This document shows, one piece after another, positions 24,641 to 36,287 of a DNA stretch of 64,000 bases (its first letter is position 1; each line of letters begins with the position of its first letter). Location: positions 45,466-109,465 of the forward strand of contig QKYT01000144.1 in assembly GCA_003550305.1 (NCBI GenBank), given 5' to 3'. The position numbers and the translations under genes were made by a program. The notes beneath the pieces were generated by a model. It saw only the letters and a program-made list of their open reading frames with translations, made no database searches and was not told the DNA's origin. Origin of the DNA: Glomus cerebriforme (Eukaryota; Glomeromycota; Glomeromycetes; Glomerales; Glomeraceae).

Positions 24641-26500
24641 TACTTATAGTTTACATTTGATAATTATTTTTCATGATGAGTTTTTGATAAAAAAAACTTT
24701 TTACATTTTACCTATTAATGCTTTGCATATTAGATATGGTATTTTCATTTACTTTAATTTCATCAGTCAAAAAAAAAAAAAAAATACATGATCAGAATTG
24801 TATATTAATGTTATTATAATCAGATTTAATAAATTAATATTTAATATCAAAAAATATGAACAAATATATTTTTTTTAATATACAACTAGGTGCTGCCCAT
24901 TGCTTCGCAACGGGTATATGTATTTCACATAAAAAATAAACGTAAATACACAATTTATTAGTTGTCATTGCGAAAAAATCACGTGATAATAAATGTGCAT
25001 ATCTGATATAGGCGAAAATCATAATGCAGGCCTATTTTATGTGCGAAAATTATATAATGCTGTAAGACTGGCCAGAATTAAACGAATTATAACGGAATTT
25101 CCTTTTTTGGAATTTCGTGTAACTTTGTGCAACTATTTTTCCGTTTTTTGTAAGAAAAATTTCCTTTTTTAGAATTTGCGTAACATCACGTGACTATGTT
25201 ACACATTTATAATGTGATTATTTATATTGTTAATCTAAACGTTATCGTTACACACAAATTTTTTTAATTATATAGATTATAAGTGCACTTAACCAAGCTA
25301 CTATTGGACAATAAAAATCACGGGATCAATTTAACAGGACATAGCGAATTGTATTTGTACTACCATTATCATATTGACTTTTTGGGAGTATAACGACTTT
25401 TTTTCTATTCTACTAATTAAGAAATTATTTGATTAGACAATTTTCCTGATTTCCGAAAAAAAAGAGAGATTTAGAACTGTTAGATTAGCCTTTAAAGCTT
25501 ATTAAGGAAAGAAACTCGTTAAAGATAATGAAACAGATTGAAAAATTAGTAAAAGCAATAATTTATATTCAGCTATTGTAAAAAAAAAAGAACAGATCCG
25601 ATTTGTTTTTAATTTCTGAAACAACTGAACATTTGTTACTAATTGTAGTATAGTAGAATACGATTGCTGCGCAAAATTAAAACATGTGGATAAATATTGG
25701 GTAATATTATTACATATATGACGAATAGTAAAGGCATGTGTCAAGCCAGTAAACTAACTAATCATGAAAGTTAGAAACACTAAGTAGTATTATTCACTTA
25801 TTCGCTCTCTCTTTTTTTTCAGCTTTCTTCCTCTCTTCCGACTTTATACATACCAAGAAAATCTTCATATCTTCCAGTTGCACCAACCAAAAGATATAAA
25901 TGTCAAAGAAATATTTAATTAAACCCAATAAAATTTTATCTTCTTTGTATCAAGATAAAGGTCAGATTTCTTTGTCGAATGACAAATCAACAAATTAAAA
26001 GTCGGTCAAATAAAGGATTGGCTTTGTTCTTTTTGGAATGCAATATAATTGCTAAATTCTTATTGGTTTAACAGTAAAAAAGCCATATTTCATTTAGTTA
26101 GTCGCATGTGAAACAACAAAGAAATTCTAAAAAACAATGCAATGATTACATATAAATGGGAGAAAATCATCATAATATTTATACCATGATTTTTTTCATA
26201 AGCTTAAATACAACCTTTATTTGATGCTGAAAAGAGCAATCTTTTCTTTTTTTTTCGTAGACTTTAGACTATAGACTTTGTAAACTTTGTAGACTTTGTA
26301 GACTTTGTAGACTTTGTAATAAATCTCATCCATCCCATAATCGGAGTTGATCCACATCGTTTCATCCTAACCAAACCCTCCATATTATATCATTATAAAT
26401 AGAGCGGGAAAGAAACCCAAGATCATTAATTTCGTGGATCGAAATTCCTAAAAAAATCATTAAAAAAAACTCATCTGTAGAAAAAAAAAAAATTTTAATT
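24641..26500. other. AT-rich accessory region, no gene recognised
   Basis: Two TCACGTGA palindromes lie at 24979-24986 and 25186-25193. GGAATTTC/TTTTCC-rich short repeats occur around 25080-25180. The minus frames at 24834 and 25502 show no known domain. The end is the promoter of the kinase-like gene at 26501. Confidence 0.5.
26258..26319. repeat. 9-bp tandem repeat (ACTTTGTAG) upstream of the kinase-like gene
   Basis: Four near-perfect ACTTTGTAG units preceded by two diverged ones (TAGACTTTAGACTATAGAC). The array sits about 180-240 bp before the ATG at 26501. Confidence 0.75.
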
Positions 26501-27109
26501 ATGGGATGTAAAATCAGTAAAAATAAATACTCCGATTATGAAATTGCTCCATCAGAGCAAGACGAAAAAACAATTTCTTCAATGATAGATGCTTACGAAC
26601 TCGCATTTAAATTAGAAGAACAATTTTATTCATCAATAAAGATTCCAAAAAAAAAAGATTATGACGTATTTGAAGAAATAACTTTTGAATTAGCCAAACA
26701 ACAGAAAGCGTTAAAAAGTGAAAATTTATTTTGGATCATCTACGATCAATTTGACGACATATTATATCATTCAAAAAGTGGCAATACTTTAAATTATTCC
26801 GCTACATGGAAGAGTGCTGATTTGAATAAATCGAAAGATTGGAAAGTTTTATTAAAAGAATTAAAAAATTCTTCTCATATGACTCAGAATGATTTAAAAT
26901 TGGTAAGTAAAAAAAAAAAAATTTTTTTTTTTTTTGTGAGTTAAAAATTATTTAAAACATATTCTAAAAATTAATTTTCCATCTTATAGGTTGCAGCTGA
27001 ACTTGAATATGATCATAAGAAAAATTCGATCGAAATATTTGGAATTTCACAAAATCCAAAAACGTTAAATTATGTTCTAGTAATGGATTATTTGTTCTCT
27101 AGAAATTAA
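26501..27109 (+). CDS. Short kinase N-lobe-like protein with N-myristoylation signal
   Basis: Exons 26501-26902 and 26990-27109 (donor GTAAGT, acceptor TTATAG) give 173 aa. The N-terminus MGCKISKNK fits the N-myristoylation rule (Gly2, Ser6) with a palmitoylatable Cys3, so membrane anchoring is predicted. Residues about 105-173 resemble the N-lobe of Rhizophagus TKL-like kinases: SATWKSADL, a VLLKEL stretch where kinases have VALK, then EIFGISQNPKTLNYVLVMDY, which matches the beta4-beta5-hinge pattern. The protein stops right after the hinge (LFSRN). It has no HRD or DFG and no clear Gly-rich loop, so it cannot be an active kinase. It is either a truncated gene or a membrane-tethered regulator. 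No internal stop or frameshift is seen. Confidence 0.65.
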
Positions 27110-27644
27110 TACATTTTTTTGTTTATTTTATTCTTACCATAAACGGCAGACAGAAAACATTCCTAAATCATCACAATCATTTATTAAATTTTATCCCATT
27201 ATCATTGTATATAACAATTTTTACTGTAATCAAAGCATTATTACATTCATTCATTTATATTATCCTTATATCTTCATTCATTTTCATTATCTTAGAGAAA
27301 ATAATTAAGAAAAGAATTTTTTTATAAGTAGGAAAATTTTCTTAACTATATAATAAAGTATGTTTCACTTGTTTGTATTATGAGAACCTATAAAAACGAA
27401 CATATTTATATAATGCTTAAACTTCTTAATTTTTAATTCAATTCTAGCCGAATTTTTAATGCCAGCCTAAATTTGATTAAAAGGATAAATATAATAACAC
27501 TTTTTTTTTTAACAATAAATGTTTACTGAATTCTTAGAATACTTTATTTATTACAATAATTTTATATTATTATAAACTTCTTAGCTGTTAGTATCCTTTA
27601 GTCCTTTACATTAAATAAACAAATGAATTTTTGCATATATATTT

Positions 27645-28013
27645 GGATTTTGCTAAATGTCACCGGCGGTGATTGTCATCGCACATGAAATTCTTTTACC
27701 ACTATTAATACATGTAAATTTGTGAATAGAAAAAGTTTTTCTAAGGTTAGAAGAGCTGTTATTTAGATAGTTTTTGAGGAAAACATGAAATTTTGATTTC
27801 TACATTTTTATTTTTTTTTTACTTTAAGTAAAAATTTTTAATTAAATATTTTCAAAATTTGTTGCGATTGAATATCAAAACATATTTATTTAACACCTAT
27901 AATTTAAATTTTAAAAAATTTTTTCTTTTAAGTATCTTAACTCTGGCCGAAATTATCATGTTTGGCCAGAATTAAGCAGTGACAATCACCGCCGGTGAGA
28001 TTTAGCAATATCC
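27645..28013. mobile_element. MITE A (369 bp, 34-bp terminal inverted repeats)
   Basis: The ends are inverted repeats of 34 bp with two mismatches. The left begins GGATTTTGCTAAATGTCACC; both share CACCGGCGGTGATTGTCA. There is no coding capacity. A possible TTT target duplication flanks it. An internal palindrome, TTAACTCTGGCC with its inverted partner (27937-27976), recurs elsewhere in the window. CpG-rich ends suggest this is the youngest of the three copies here. Confidence 0.8.
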
Positions 28014-28481
28014 TTTTAATAATTTTTTATTTATTTATTTATTTTTTGATAATACTATATATTACAATTAATGAATATATTTAGTAAAATAAAGGTTTTA
28101 ATAGTTTTATTAAAATATAAGTAATAATAAGTTGCAATCTATATATTGATTACACAATTAATTATTATTTACTTATTATTTTTAATATTTTGAATTCTTT
28201 TTATTACCTAGTAATTGTAAAAAAATGAAATAGCTCATTAAAATCATCATATTAAGATAAGTTTAATGGTAATAATTTCATCTTTTTATAATTACTGGAT
28301 GTCAAGAAATTAAATGAAACATTAAAAAATATAGTAAATATTAATGAATTATTGAAAAAATGCTAAATTGTTGATATTTTATTAAATTATAGATTATTTA
28401 GTAATTATAAAAGTATATTTTATTACCATTTGAATTATTTAAATAAGACAGTTCTAATGAGCTATATTTTATTATTCTATA

Positions 28482-28669
28482 CAGTCATCCCCCTATACAG
28501 TATAATCACACCCTCAGAACTGAAAAAAAAGGTGTAATTATAAAAAACCTATATGATGTGATTATAAAGAAGTTTTTTTTAATAATATTATTAGTAACTT
28601 AGGCCAAACATAAATGTGCTTATAAGGGGGGTGTGTTTAAACAGGGGGTGTCTATAAAGGGAATGACTG
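28482..28669. mobile_element. MITE B (188 bp, TA target duplication, CAGTCAT ends)
   Basis: TA dinucleotides flank inverted ends CAGTCATCCCCCTATA and, on the other side, the complement of CAGTCATTCCCTTTATA. TA duplication plus CAGT ends fit the Tc1/mariner-pogo superfamily. Non-coding. Confidence 0.75.
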
Positions 28670-28867
28670 TAATTGCTAAAAAGTTCATAATTTGATAAAA
28701 TATAATTTTTTTAATTTTTTATTATTATTCCAAATAAATGATAAATATTTGAATATTATATATAGCATGTACTTTAAATATTTTACAAATTTTATAATTT
28801 TTATGTATTTAAATATTTTAAAATTCTAGTAAATTTTTTTAGAAGAATATTATATATAAAGAAATAA

Positions 28868-29095
28868 AATTGTTTGTTTAAACTCTTTTAAAATTCTGCA
28901 CTTAGTTTTACTAAATTTTTACTATAGTTTTATTATAGTTTTGCAAAATTTTATCAGTTTCACCATTTATAATAGGTTTTGACAAGTTTTACCTTTTGTT
29001 AAGTTTTGCTAACTTTTAATAAGACTTTAATATAGTTTTGTTAAATTACGACATTTTGTCATTTTACCTATTTGCTAAACTTTATAATTTTATTA
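28868..29095. mobile_element. Dispersed repeat F, copy 1
   Basis: This stretch matches the reverse complement of 52256-52476 over about 220 bp at roughly three-quarters identity by eye, from TTGTTTGTTTAAACTCTTTT to TTTGCTAAA. Rich in GTTTTGCTAA-like words. The ends resemble those of the larger element at 51101-52219. Confidence 0.6.
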
Positions 29096-30030
29096 AGCAA
29101 TTTTATAAAAAGATACTGTAATCCACATTATATGATAATTATTGTAAATTATTTAAAAATTCTTTAATCTAGACAAATATTAATAAAATAATCAGACTTA
29201 TTATTAGTAAAATTTTTTTTTTTAAACTTTTACCTTTATAATAATATCTTTTATTATACTTTATAGACTTATTATTATTTAATTATTTTGGTATTAAATA
29301 ATATAAGAGACTAATTGCAACTAAGACATTTTGTTACATATAATTACTCTTATAAATTATTTATATTGCATAATATGTTATATTTTTTATTTTAAAAAGT
29401 ATGTATTCATTATTTATATTTTTATAAAAATTTAATACAATAAATATGATTAATTTATTAAAAAAAAAATAATTTTGGTATTAAATAAAATAATAATTTA
29501 AATAAAATACTTATTTTAGTTTTTAATAAAAAAATAATAGAGTTTTTTTTAATTATTTATAAAGTTTTATTTAAAGTTCTATTTAAAATGTTTTACTAAG
29601 CATTATATTACTATAAAGATTATTTTCTATAAAATCCTAAAATTAGAATTTATTATAATTAATATGAATTAAGATAAGATAAAAATATAATACGTAAATT
29701 AATAAAAAATCTTTATTATTATATAATAATTTTTTCAAGTTTTAAACTTAAAAAAATTAAAGTAAAAAAATCCTTATAATATTTTTTAAATTATATTTAA
29801 TAACTTTACTAATTAAAATCAAAATTTTTAACCTTAAAATCTTTTGGCAAAGTTTTGTCTGATTTAATTATATAATTTAGCAAAAATTCATAAATTAATT
29901 AATTTGATTGTTTGATTTATTAACAATCAATAACAATTATAATAGTTGATTATTTTTGTCATTCCAATTGTTAATTATTATTCTAATAAGTTTAAATTCA
30001 GTTAATCTTAGCTTTTTTTTTTTTTTATTT
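29096..30030. other. Very AT-rich stretch, nothing recognised
   Basis: Almost pure A/T with short homopolymers. No frame of interest and no clear inverted repeat. Confidence 0.6.
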
Positions 30031-30970
30031 AATTAGATTTGAAAATTAGCTAAACTTTTTTTTTTATAAGTTGTTCTAAAGTTCAGATTTTGTTTTTTTT
30101 TTAGGGGTTTATTTTAATTTCATCTTTAAATTTTTTTTTTTTTTGCTTATAAATTGCTTTATTTAACTTTAAATATTTTTTTTTATAAGTTTTTATTTCA
30201 ATTTTAGACTTGAATATTTTTTTTTATAGATTTTTGTTTTGCTTCAGCTTTGAATATTTTTTTTTAAATTTTCATTTCAATTTCAACTTTAAATTTTAAT
30301 TTTTTTTTTGTAGGTTTTTATTTTAATTTTAGCTTTGAATTTTTTTTAGATCTTTATTTCAACTTCAGTTTAAATTTTTTTTTTTATAGGTTTTTATTTT
30401 ATTTTGACTTTATATTTTTTTTTTTAGTTTTTTATTTTAATTTTAGCTTTAAATTTTTTTTTTTATAGATCTTTTAATATTTCATTTTAGATTTGGATAT
30501 TTTTTTTTTGTAAGTCTTTATTTTAACTTTAGTTTTAAATTTTTTTTTCTTTTATAAATTTTCATTTTAACTTAAATTTAGATATTTTCTTTTGTATCTA
30601 TTTTGTTTTTACATTCTAAAAGCTTAATAATAAAGTATATGATTAAATTATAAGATGTAAGTTCAACTCTTGTTCAAAATAATAATATTTTTTTTGGCTT
30701 AATTTAGGTTTTTTTTTTATAAGTATTTCTATTTTATTTATTTTTGGATATTTCTTTTTGTAAGTTAGTTCTTTAGCTTTAGATTTAAAGTTTTTTTATA
30801 AGTACTTTGAATTTCAACTTTAGCTTTTTGTTTGAACTTTGATTTTCTTTTTTATAAGTTATTTGATTATTTTTTTGTAGGTTACTTTAAACTTTAGTTT
30901 TGATTTTAATTTGATTTTGATTTTGGATTCAAATTCAAAAATTTTTTTTTATAGACTTCAACTATAACTT
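30031..30970. repeat. Degenerate T-rich minisatellite
   Basis: About 15-18 loosely repeated units of roughly 40-60 bp. Each has a run of 8-10 T, then TATAGGTTTTTATTTTAATT-like sequence, then TTAGCTTTAAAT. Interrupted near 30600-30690 by unrelated sequence with a tRNA-like pattern. Confidence 0.65.
30614..30685 (+). repeat. Possible tRNA-derived SINE relic
   Basis: AGCTTAATAATAAAG resembles a Pol III A-box and GTTCAACTCTTG, 40 bp later, a B-box, each differing from consensus mainly by C-to-T or G-to-A changes. No acceptor-stem pairing is visible, so it is not a functional tRNA. Confidence 0.3.
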
Positions 30971-31642
30971 TGGATTATATTTAGGATATCTATATTATTT
31001 ATTTTTGTAATACTATAAAAAATAAACTATTATCTTATTTTAAAGATACTTTACTACAAATATAAATCATAAAATTAGTACTTTATGTTTTATTTTTAGC
31101 AATTAAACAAGATAGAATTAGTAATTTAACATTATATGTCTTATCTTTAACAATTGGATAGACTATCAATTTATGCAATTTTGGTATTATTAAAAAGCTT
31201 TTAATATGCTCTTTTTAACAAACCTAAAATTGTATAAATCTAATTATAGTATAAAATATCATAGTAATAAAAATTGGATTCTTTTAAAAAAATTTGATAA
31301 TTTAAGAAAATTAATAATAAATTTAAATAATAGTTTAAAATTTTTAAATCAGAAATCAGATCAGAATATAATTAACAAACTGGTTGCAACTAAGATATTC
31401 TTTAATAAAAGTTTTACTCATAAGAGTTTTTTATATTACAAAATGGATTATACCTGCTAATTTTATAGAAATGTATTTATAAATTATAAATTATATATAG
31501 GAATAAATATTTTTTTTTAATGAATTAATTATAACACGTATACATCCTCTAATAATAAGAAAAATGTAACTTGTTGCGCAAGAAATATATTTCAGATATA
31601 TTATTAAATATACTATATTTAATTATTTATAGGATTTTGTAA
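30971..31642. other. AT-rich spacer
   Basis: Contains an 84-codon frame (31206-31460) composed mostly of Asn, Lys, Ile and Leu, as expected for random AT-rich DNA. No gene recognised. Confidence 0.5.
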
Positions 31643-31893
31643 TTTATCGCCATGACGTTTTATAGTAATTTTGTCGCCGGCGTGATATATAATGATGACA
31701 AATAGGATTTCACCATCAAAAAAAATCCTAAGTCCCCAGAATATTTAATAAAAATGGAGAAAGGTGGGCGTGACGAGATGTGATACTAAACCTAATCACC
31801 TGACCCTAATCCTAACTCTAATCCTAACCTAACCCTAACCAAACCTTAATTCCAGCCAAAATTATTGCCTGCGATAAAACGCCATGGCGATAA
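31643..31893. mobile_element. MITE C (about 250 bp) containing a telomere-like tract
   Basis: Inverted ends TTTATCGCCATGACGTTTTA and ATAAAACGCCATGGCGATAA pair over 20-21 bp with one mismatch. The interior is less AT-rich than the surroundings and holds a CCCTAA-type tract. Non-coding. Confidence 0.75.
31803..31843. repeat. Interstitial telomere-like (CCCTAA)n tract
   Basis: About seven units of CCCTAA, CCTAAC or CCTAAT type in a row, the complement of TTAGGG-type telomere repeats, lying inside MITE C. Further diverged CCTAAT words occur just upstream (31790). Confidence 0.7.
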
Positions 31894-32490
31894 AAGATAA
31901 TTTTCTTATTTATATTTATTCCTATTTAATTTTACATATCTTCATAAAAGTTTTAATATACAATTAAAATTCAAGATAATAATATGTTTATATAATGATA
32001 TTAATTTGATAGAAATAGGCATATAAGTATTGTATTTTTTTTATTGTATTTTTTATAATTATATAAATTTGGCCAATAAATCATGGATTAGATTTTTAGA
32101 TTAATAAGCAAATTTTAAATTCCTAAAATATCTTTAAATTCTTTCAAAACGTTTTATTTTTACCTTTACTTTTTTCTATCAAAATTTTTTGATTTTAAAT
32201 TAATTTTTTATGGTAATAATAAAAAAAGGTTTAAAAATTTTACCTAATTATAACTAATTATAACCTAATTATTCTTATTATATACAATATCTAATGAAAT
32301 TAATATATCAAATATAAAATACTTCAATAGAAAAAGTTTATATTTTACAAAGCAGAAAAAAAATATATAATATATATATCTAATAAATCCTAATTCACTA
32401 ATTTATTTTGCAGATATAAAATATTAATCAATAAAAGATGTTTTTAATCAATCGTCCAGCTACACTTTTTGCGGAAAATGTACATGATCA
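31894..32490. other. AT-rich spacer downstream of the membrane-protein gene
   Basis: No coding signal or repeat recognised. Includes the 3' flank of the minus-strand gene. Confidence 0.5.
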
Positions 32491-33842
32491 TTACGAACAT
32501 TGAGAATAACAAGACTCTCCAAATAAATTAACCCACCATAATTGTGTACTGCTTAGTAGTCCTAACAATATAAAAAGCGTTGCTATTATAGCACCGCTAA
32601 GACAATACCAACCGTGAATATATCTATTGCCACTAACATTTGTTTCTCCTCTTATGTGCGATATGTAAGCGGAGACGCTATAAAGGATAGAAGAAAAAGT
32701 TAATTTAAAAATCAATAGATAAGCTGATTTCATAAAAAAAAAAAAAAAAAAAAGATATGCACCTGTTTACGGTCCATACTGCACATACAACTGTAAATTA
32801 ATGTAAAGTTAATTTTTTTTTTAAAAAAATCATAAATTCTCCAGATAAACTAATTATTAAAAATTCTTACCTGAGAGAAATTTACTACGACAGGCAAAAC
32901 CTGTCGGTTTGGTAAAATATGCTAAAATTACAGCTATCCAAGGGATTACAACTGAGAATGCTGCTGTAAGCATTGTGCGAGCAGTTGCAGAATTTATTTC
33001 ATCTTCTTTGAGCTCTTTCACAAGAATCTTCCTGTTTTTATTTGATTCTTGTTCATCTTCCCCATCATCCTCTATTATCCTTATTTCTGATTCTTCTTTT
33101 TCGTTCTCTTCTTTATTCTCTTTCTCTTTCTCTTTCTCTTCTTCTTCCTTTTCTTCATAGTGAAATTTTTGTCGTGGGTCTTTAAAAACGACCCTCCCGT
33201 TAAAGACGCGAACACAAATCGCGGGGAGGGTCCACGCTAGTGCTAATGGAATATATGGCCAATCCTTGACAGTACATGAACTTCCTACTAATCCTGCTGC
33301 TCTTGCAATCCCTACAAAGATCCCAACCAATATGTAATAGGCAGACGCCAGTGACGACAGCCTGTCTAATTATACAAAATGAATTAAGCAGATAAATTAT
33401 TTAAATCATAAACTAAAAGCAAAAATAATATCAGACTTAATGCTTAAAATAATTCAAAATAAATACCGAGGACACTGGCCTCGCTTATACAATCATTAAT
33501 ACGTTTCTTCAAAACTGGGGAAAATACTAATTTCATTGCATGGTGGCCAAAAGGCCTGTATGGAATTTCTCTTCCATCCACGTGAATAAAACAGTCAGAT
33601 GTTAGCCAAAATGCACACATCTCCAGATTGTCCCCTCCAATATTGCAAAAATAGAAGAGACCACTAAAGGGACACCCAATACATCTGCAAATCCATATCA
33701 TCTTATTCATCAATCCATTATCTGGAGCACTTCCGAGTGTCGCGATTGCCGGAAGGCACCCCAAAACATATTGGGGTGCAGGATCCTGCAATTTGGAGAT
33801 GAATTGTAAAAGAACTGTCTGTTCCTCAGCAATGGTTGACAT
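32491..33842 (-). CDS. Multipass membrane protein of unknown function
   Basis: Exons in transcript order are 33467-33842, 32871-33365, 32763-32790 and 32491-32677, all in phase, giving 361 aa. One exon is only 28 nt. The N-terminal ~125 residues are soluble and cysteine-bearing (GCPFSGLFYFCNIGGDN, FWLTSDCF). At least five hydrophobic segments follow: about YILVGIFVGIARAAGLVG, YIPLALAWTLPAICVRVF, LTAAFSVVIPWIAVILAYF, a short one across exon 3 (VVCAVWTV) and LSGAIIATLFILLGLLSS. Between the second and third is a loop of about 70 residues extremely rich in Glu and Lys. I do not recognise the family; a transporter or receptor-like role would be a guess. Splice sites are canonical. Confidence 0.8.
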
Positions 33843-35521
33843 TAAATGAAAAATTATTGTATTTCAGGGAGTCAAATTTGAAGAAACACGTAAAAAATTG
33901 TGTTCAAAAAATAAAACAGAACTCCTTAGGAACTAATGCCTGGATATTTATATATTAAAGATTTTTTTTTTTTGCACATAAATGCAAATAATGTATGGCA
34001 AAAAACGATATCGTGACTAAGCATTTCCACACAAATTTCCTATTTATCATTTTTCCATTATTTATTAAATGAACAAACCAATATTTTTTAATTTGTGTAA
34101 CCAATGATAACTTTACGATACAATATTTATTTATTATTTAAAATAATAATTCTCAGAATTAATGTAACTACCATATATTTCTTACGATAATCACCGGTCA
34201 GTAACACAAACTGAAACCACCTTAACTAAAAATAAAAATAAAAACTAAAATCAATGAAATTCATGCAAAAAAAAAACAATTCCAACAAATAAAATACACG
34301 CATAAAATACATACCAGCTTTATTAAACATGTCCCTCATTTCTCCTGTCTAACGATATAATGTGATGTCAAATAACGCCAAAGATGTACTAAGGATTCTT
34401 TGTTCATAAAAATTCGAATTTTATAGATGCCATTCTTATTATTGAATTGCCCTTAATTAGTAAGATTGTTTCAGAATGAATATCCTAATGAATATAAATA
34501 ATAATATCAATAATAATATCTTATTATCTTTTGCCATTTTAAATTCCTTGCAGATTATACTGATTTAACATGGATCACGTGATTTAATAATGTTAAAGTT
34601 TTATGGTTAGATTTGTTAAACAAATTTGCAGGTACAGATCGGCAATTAAAATTATAATAATGAGATAATCTGAGGATCCAATTGGATGTAGACCATTTAT
34701 TTCATTTATTTCAGTTAACGTCATTGTGTATATATTGTACATTAATGATCTTATGAACTTATGGCGTCACGTTGCATTATATACGAATATTTAGACATTC
34801 CCGCACAATCATGCTATTAAAATATCTTCATTGTGATAACATTATTGAGCTGAAATTGTAATAACCGATCTGACTTTGATTTTAGATGTAAAAAATCATC
34901 GCTCCAAATTTTTGATTATATATTTCTTCAATTAACTATTTTGATTTTTAATTTATAATTGCATTACGAAACTTTAAATCCATAAAAGTGGATTAAAGTT
35001 CAATTAAATATATTCTATGATTTTCTCATGAACAATCTCTTGGCAATTTGCAAATAATTTCTATTTTATTAAAAGAGCAAAAACGTAACTATATTTTACA
35101 TTAAATATTCGTTTTTCTTTTTTGACTCATAAAAGATGATATTATAAATTGCGTAAAAAATTATGAAAAGTTAAAACCCTTTCCGCAGTGAATATTTCAT
35201 CTAATTTTAATACAGTGTGATATCTAAATTAAGGAATTCAAAAAAACATAAATGATATTTGATCTGTGAACCTACCATGCATGCATTCCTATAAATCAAC
35301 TGCATTAATGAGCTGTAATTAACAATGGTTAAGATCATTTGTTTCACAAATTTTACAACATTTTTTGATCACTACAAATTGTAATCATTTTTCCGAGGGT
35401 AATTATTATCAAGGAAATTGCAAAAAAATTTTTTTAATTTTCAAAATTTTTGACTAAAATATTGATCTAATCATAATATATTTATTAATCAAATTAACAA
35501 TTTTTGTGACAAGTGTTTTTT

Positions 35522-35561
35522 TTAACTCTGACCAAAATTATAAATTTCGGCCGGAATTAAG
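35522..35561. repeat. 40-bp palindrome related to MITE A
   Basis: TTAACTCTGACCAAAATTAT pairs with the following inverted TAAATTTCGGCCGGAATTAA. The same palindrome lies at 27937-27976, 58489-58528 and 59011-59050. The preceding ~120 bp also match those before 59011. Confidence 0.75.
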
Positions 35562-35594
35562 TGGTGAATCTTTTATTATTAATAATAGTACTGA

Positions 35595-35794
35595 TTGTAG
35601 CCCAAAACTCTACCATGTCCCTCAAGCTTGGGAAACCTTATATCCGAAACTTGACCATGTCTCAAACTAACCCAGTCTTAGGTAGTAGTTTGAGACGTTA
35701 AACATTTAAAATTTACTAGCTTGGTTTGAAATTTCGGACTGTCCTAAGTTTGATTTGGGATATTCCAAGTCACATGGTTACGTTTGGGCTACAA
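35595..35794. mobile_element. MITE D (200 bp, TTGTAGCCCAAA ends)
   Basis: Inverted ends TTGTAGCCCAAA...ACCATGT are shared over about 25 bp. A perfect 10-bp inverted pair GTCTCAAACT/AGTTTGAGAC lies in the middle. Non-coding and clearly less AT-rich than its flanks. Confidence 0.7.
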
Positions 35795-36287
35795 GCCTAC
35801 AACAGTACGAAAAAAAAAAATCGATTTTCTTCCATTAAAGATTGTTTAATTCATTAATTATTAATAACATCGCAACTAGTACGTACTACAGTACTGTATC
35901 TGTTTATGCTGGTATGAAGGGAAGAGAAAGTGATACAACCGTAATACTGTATATTGAAAGAACAATAGTAACATTTTCTCCCCACATTAGAATTATAACT
36001 GACGATATAGGAATATGGATTACTTCCAATATTAGATATAGTAGTCATAACATTCTAAACTCTGAAATATTATCAAAATTGTAATCATTGACCCATGCAT
36101 ACTGCTTGTATCGAACTGAAATCCTATTATAAAATTATTGTTGTCATTAACCAATTGCTCATGACGCAAATTTACAATCAGGTCTTTTTGTAATCTCGTG
36201 TGATTAAGGACATTATTCAGCAGATAGAAATTTAAATTCTAAATTAATAAAAAAAAAAACACTATTAAACACAGTTATAAATATATT

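Larger units (their letters stand above)
33843..36287. other. Intergenic region with repeats
   Basis: About 2.4 kb of AT-rich DNA. It contains a TCACGTGA palindrome (34575-34582), a MITE-A-type hairpin (35522-35561) and MITE D (35595-35794), listed separately. 35842-36084 is open on both strands but has no known domain. No gene recognised. Confidence 0.55.

Noticed and set aside
32909..33160. Plus-strand Ser/Phe-rich frame
   Set aside because: Antisense of the Glu/Lys-rich loop of the membrane-protein exon.
35842..36084. Open frames on both strands over the same 200 bp
   Set aside because: No domain, no splice context, low-complexity codons; likely chance.
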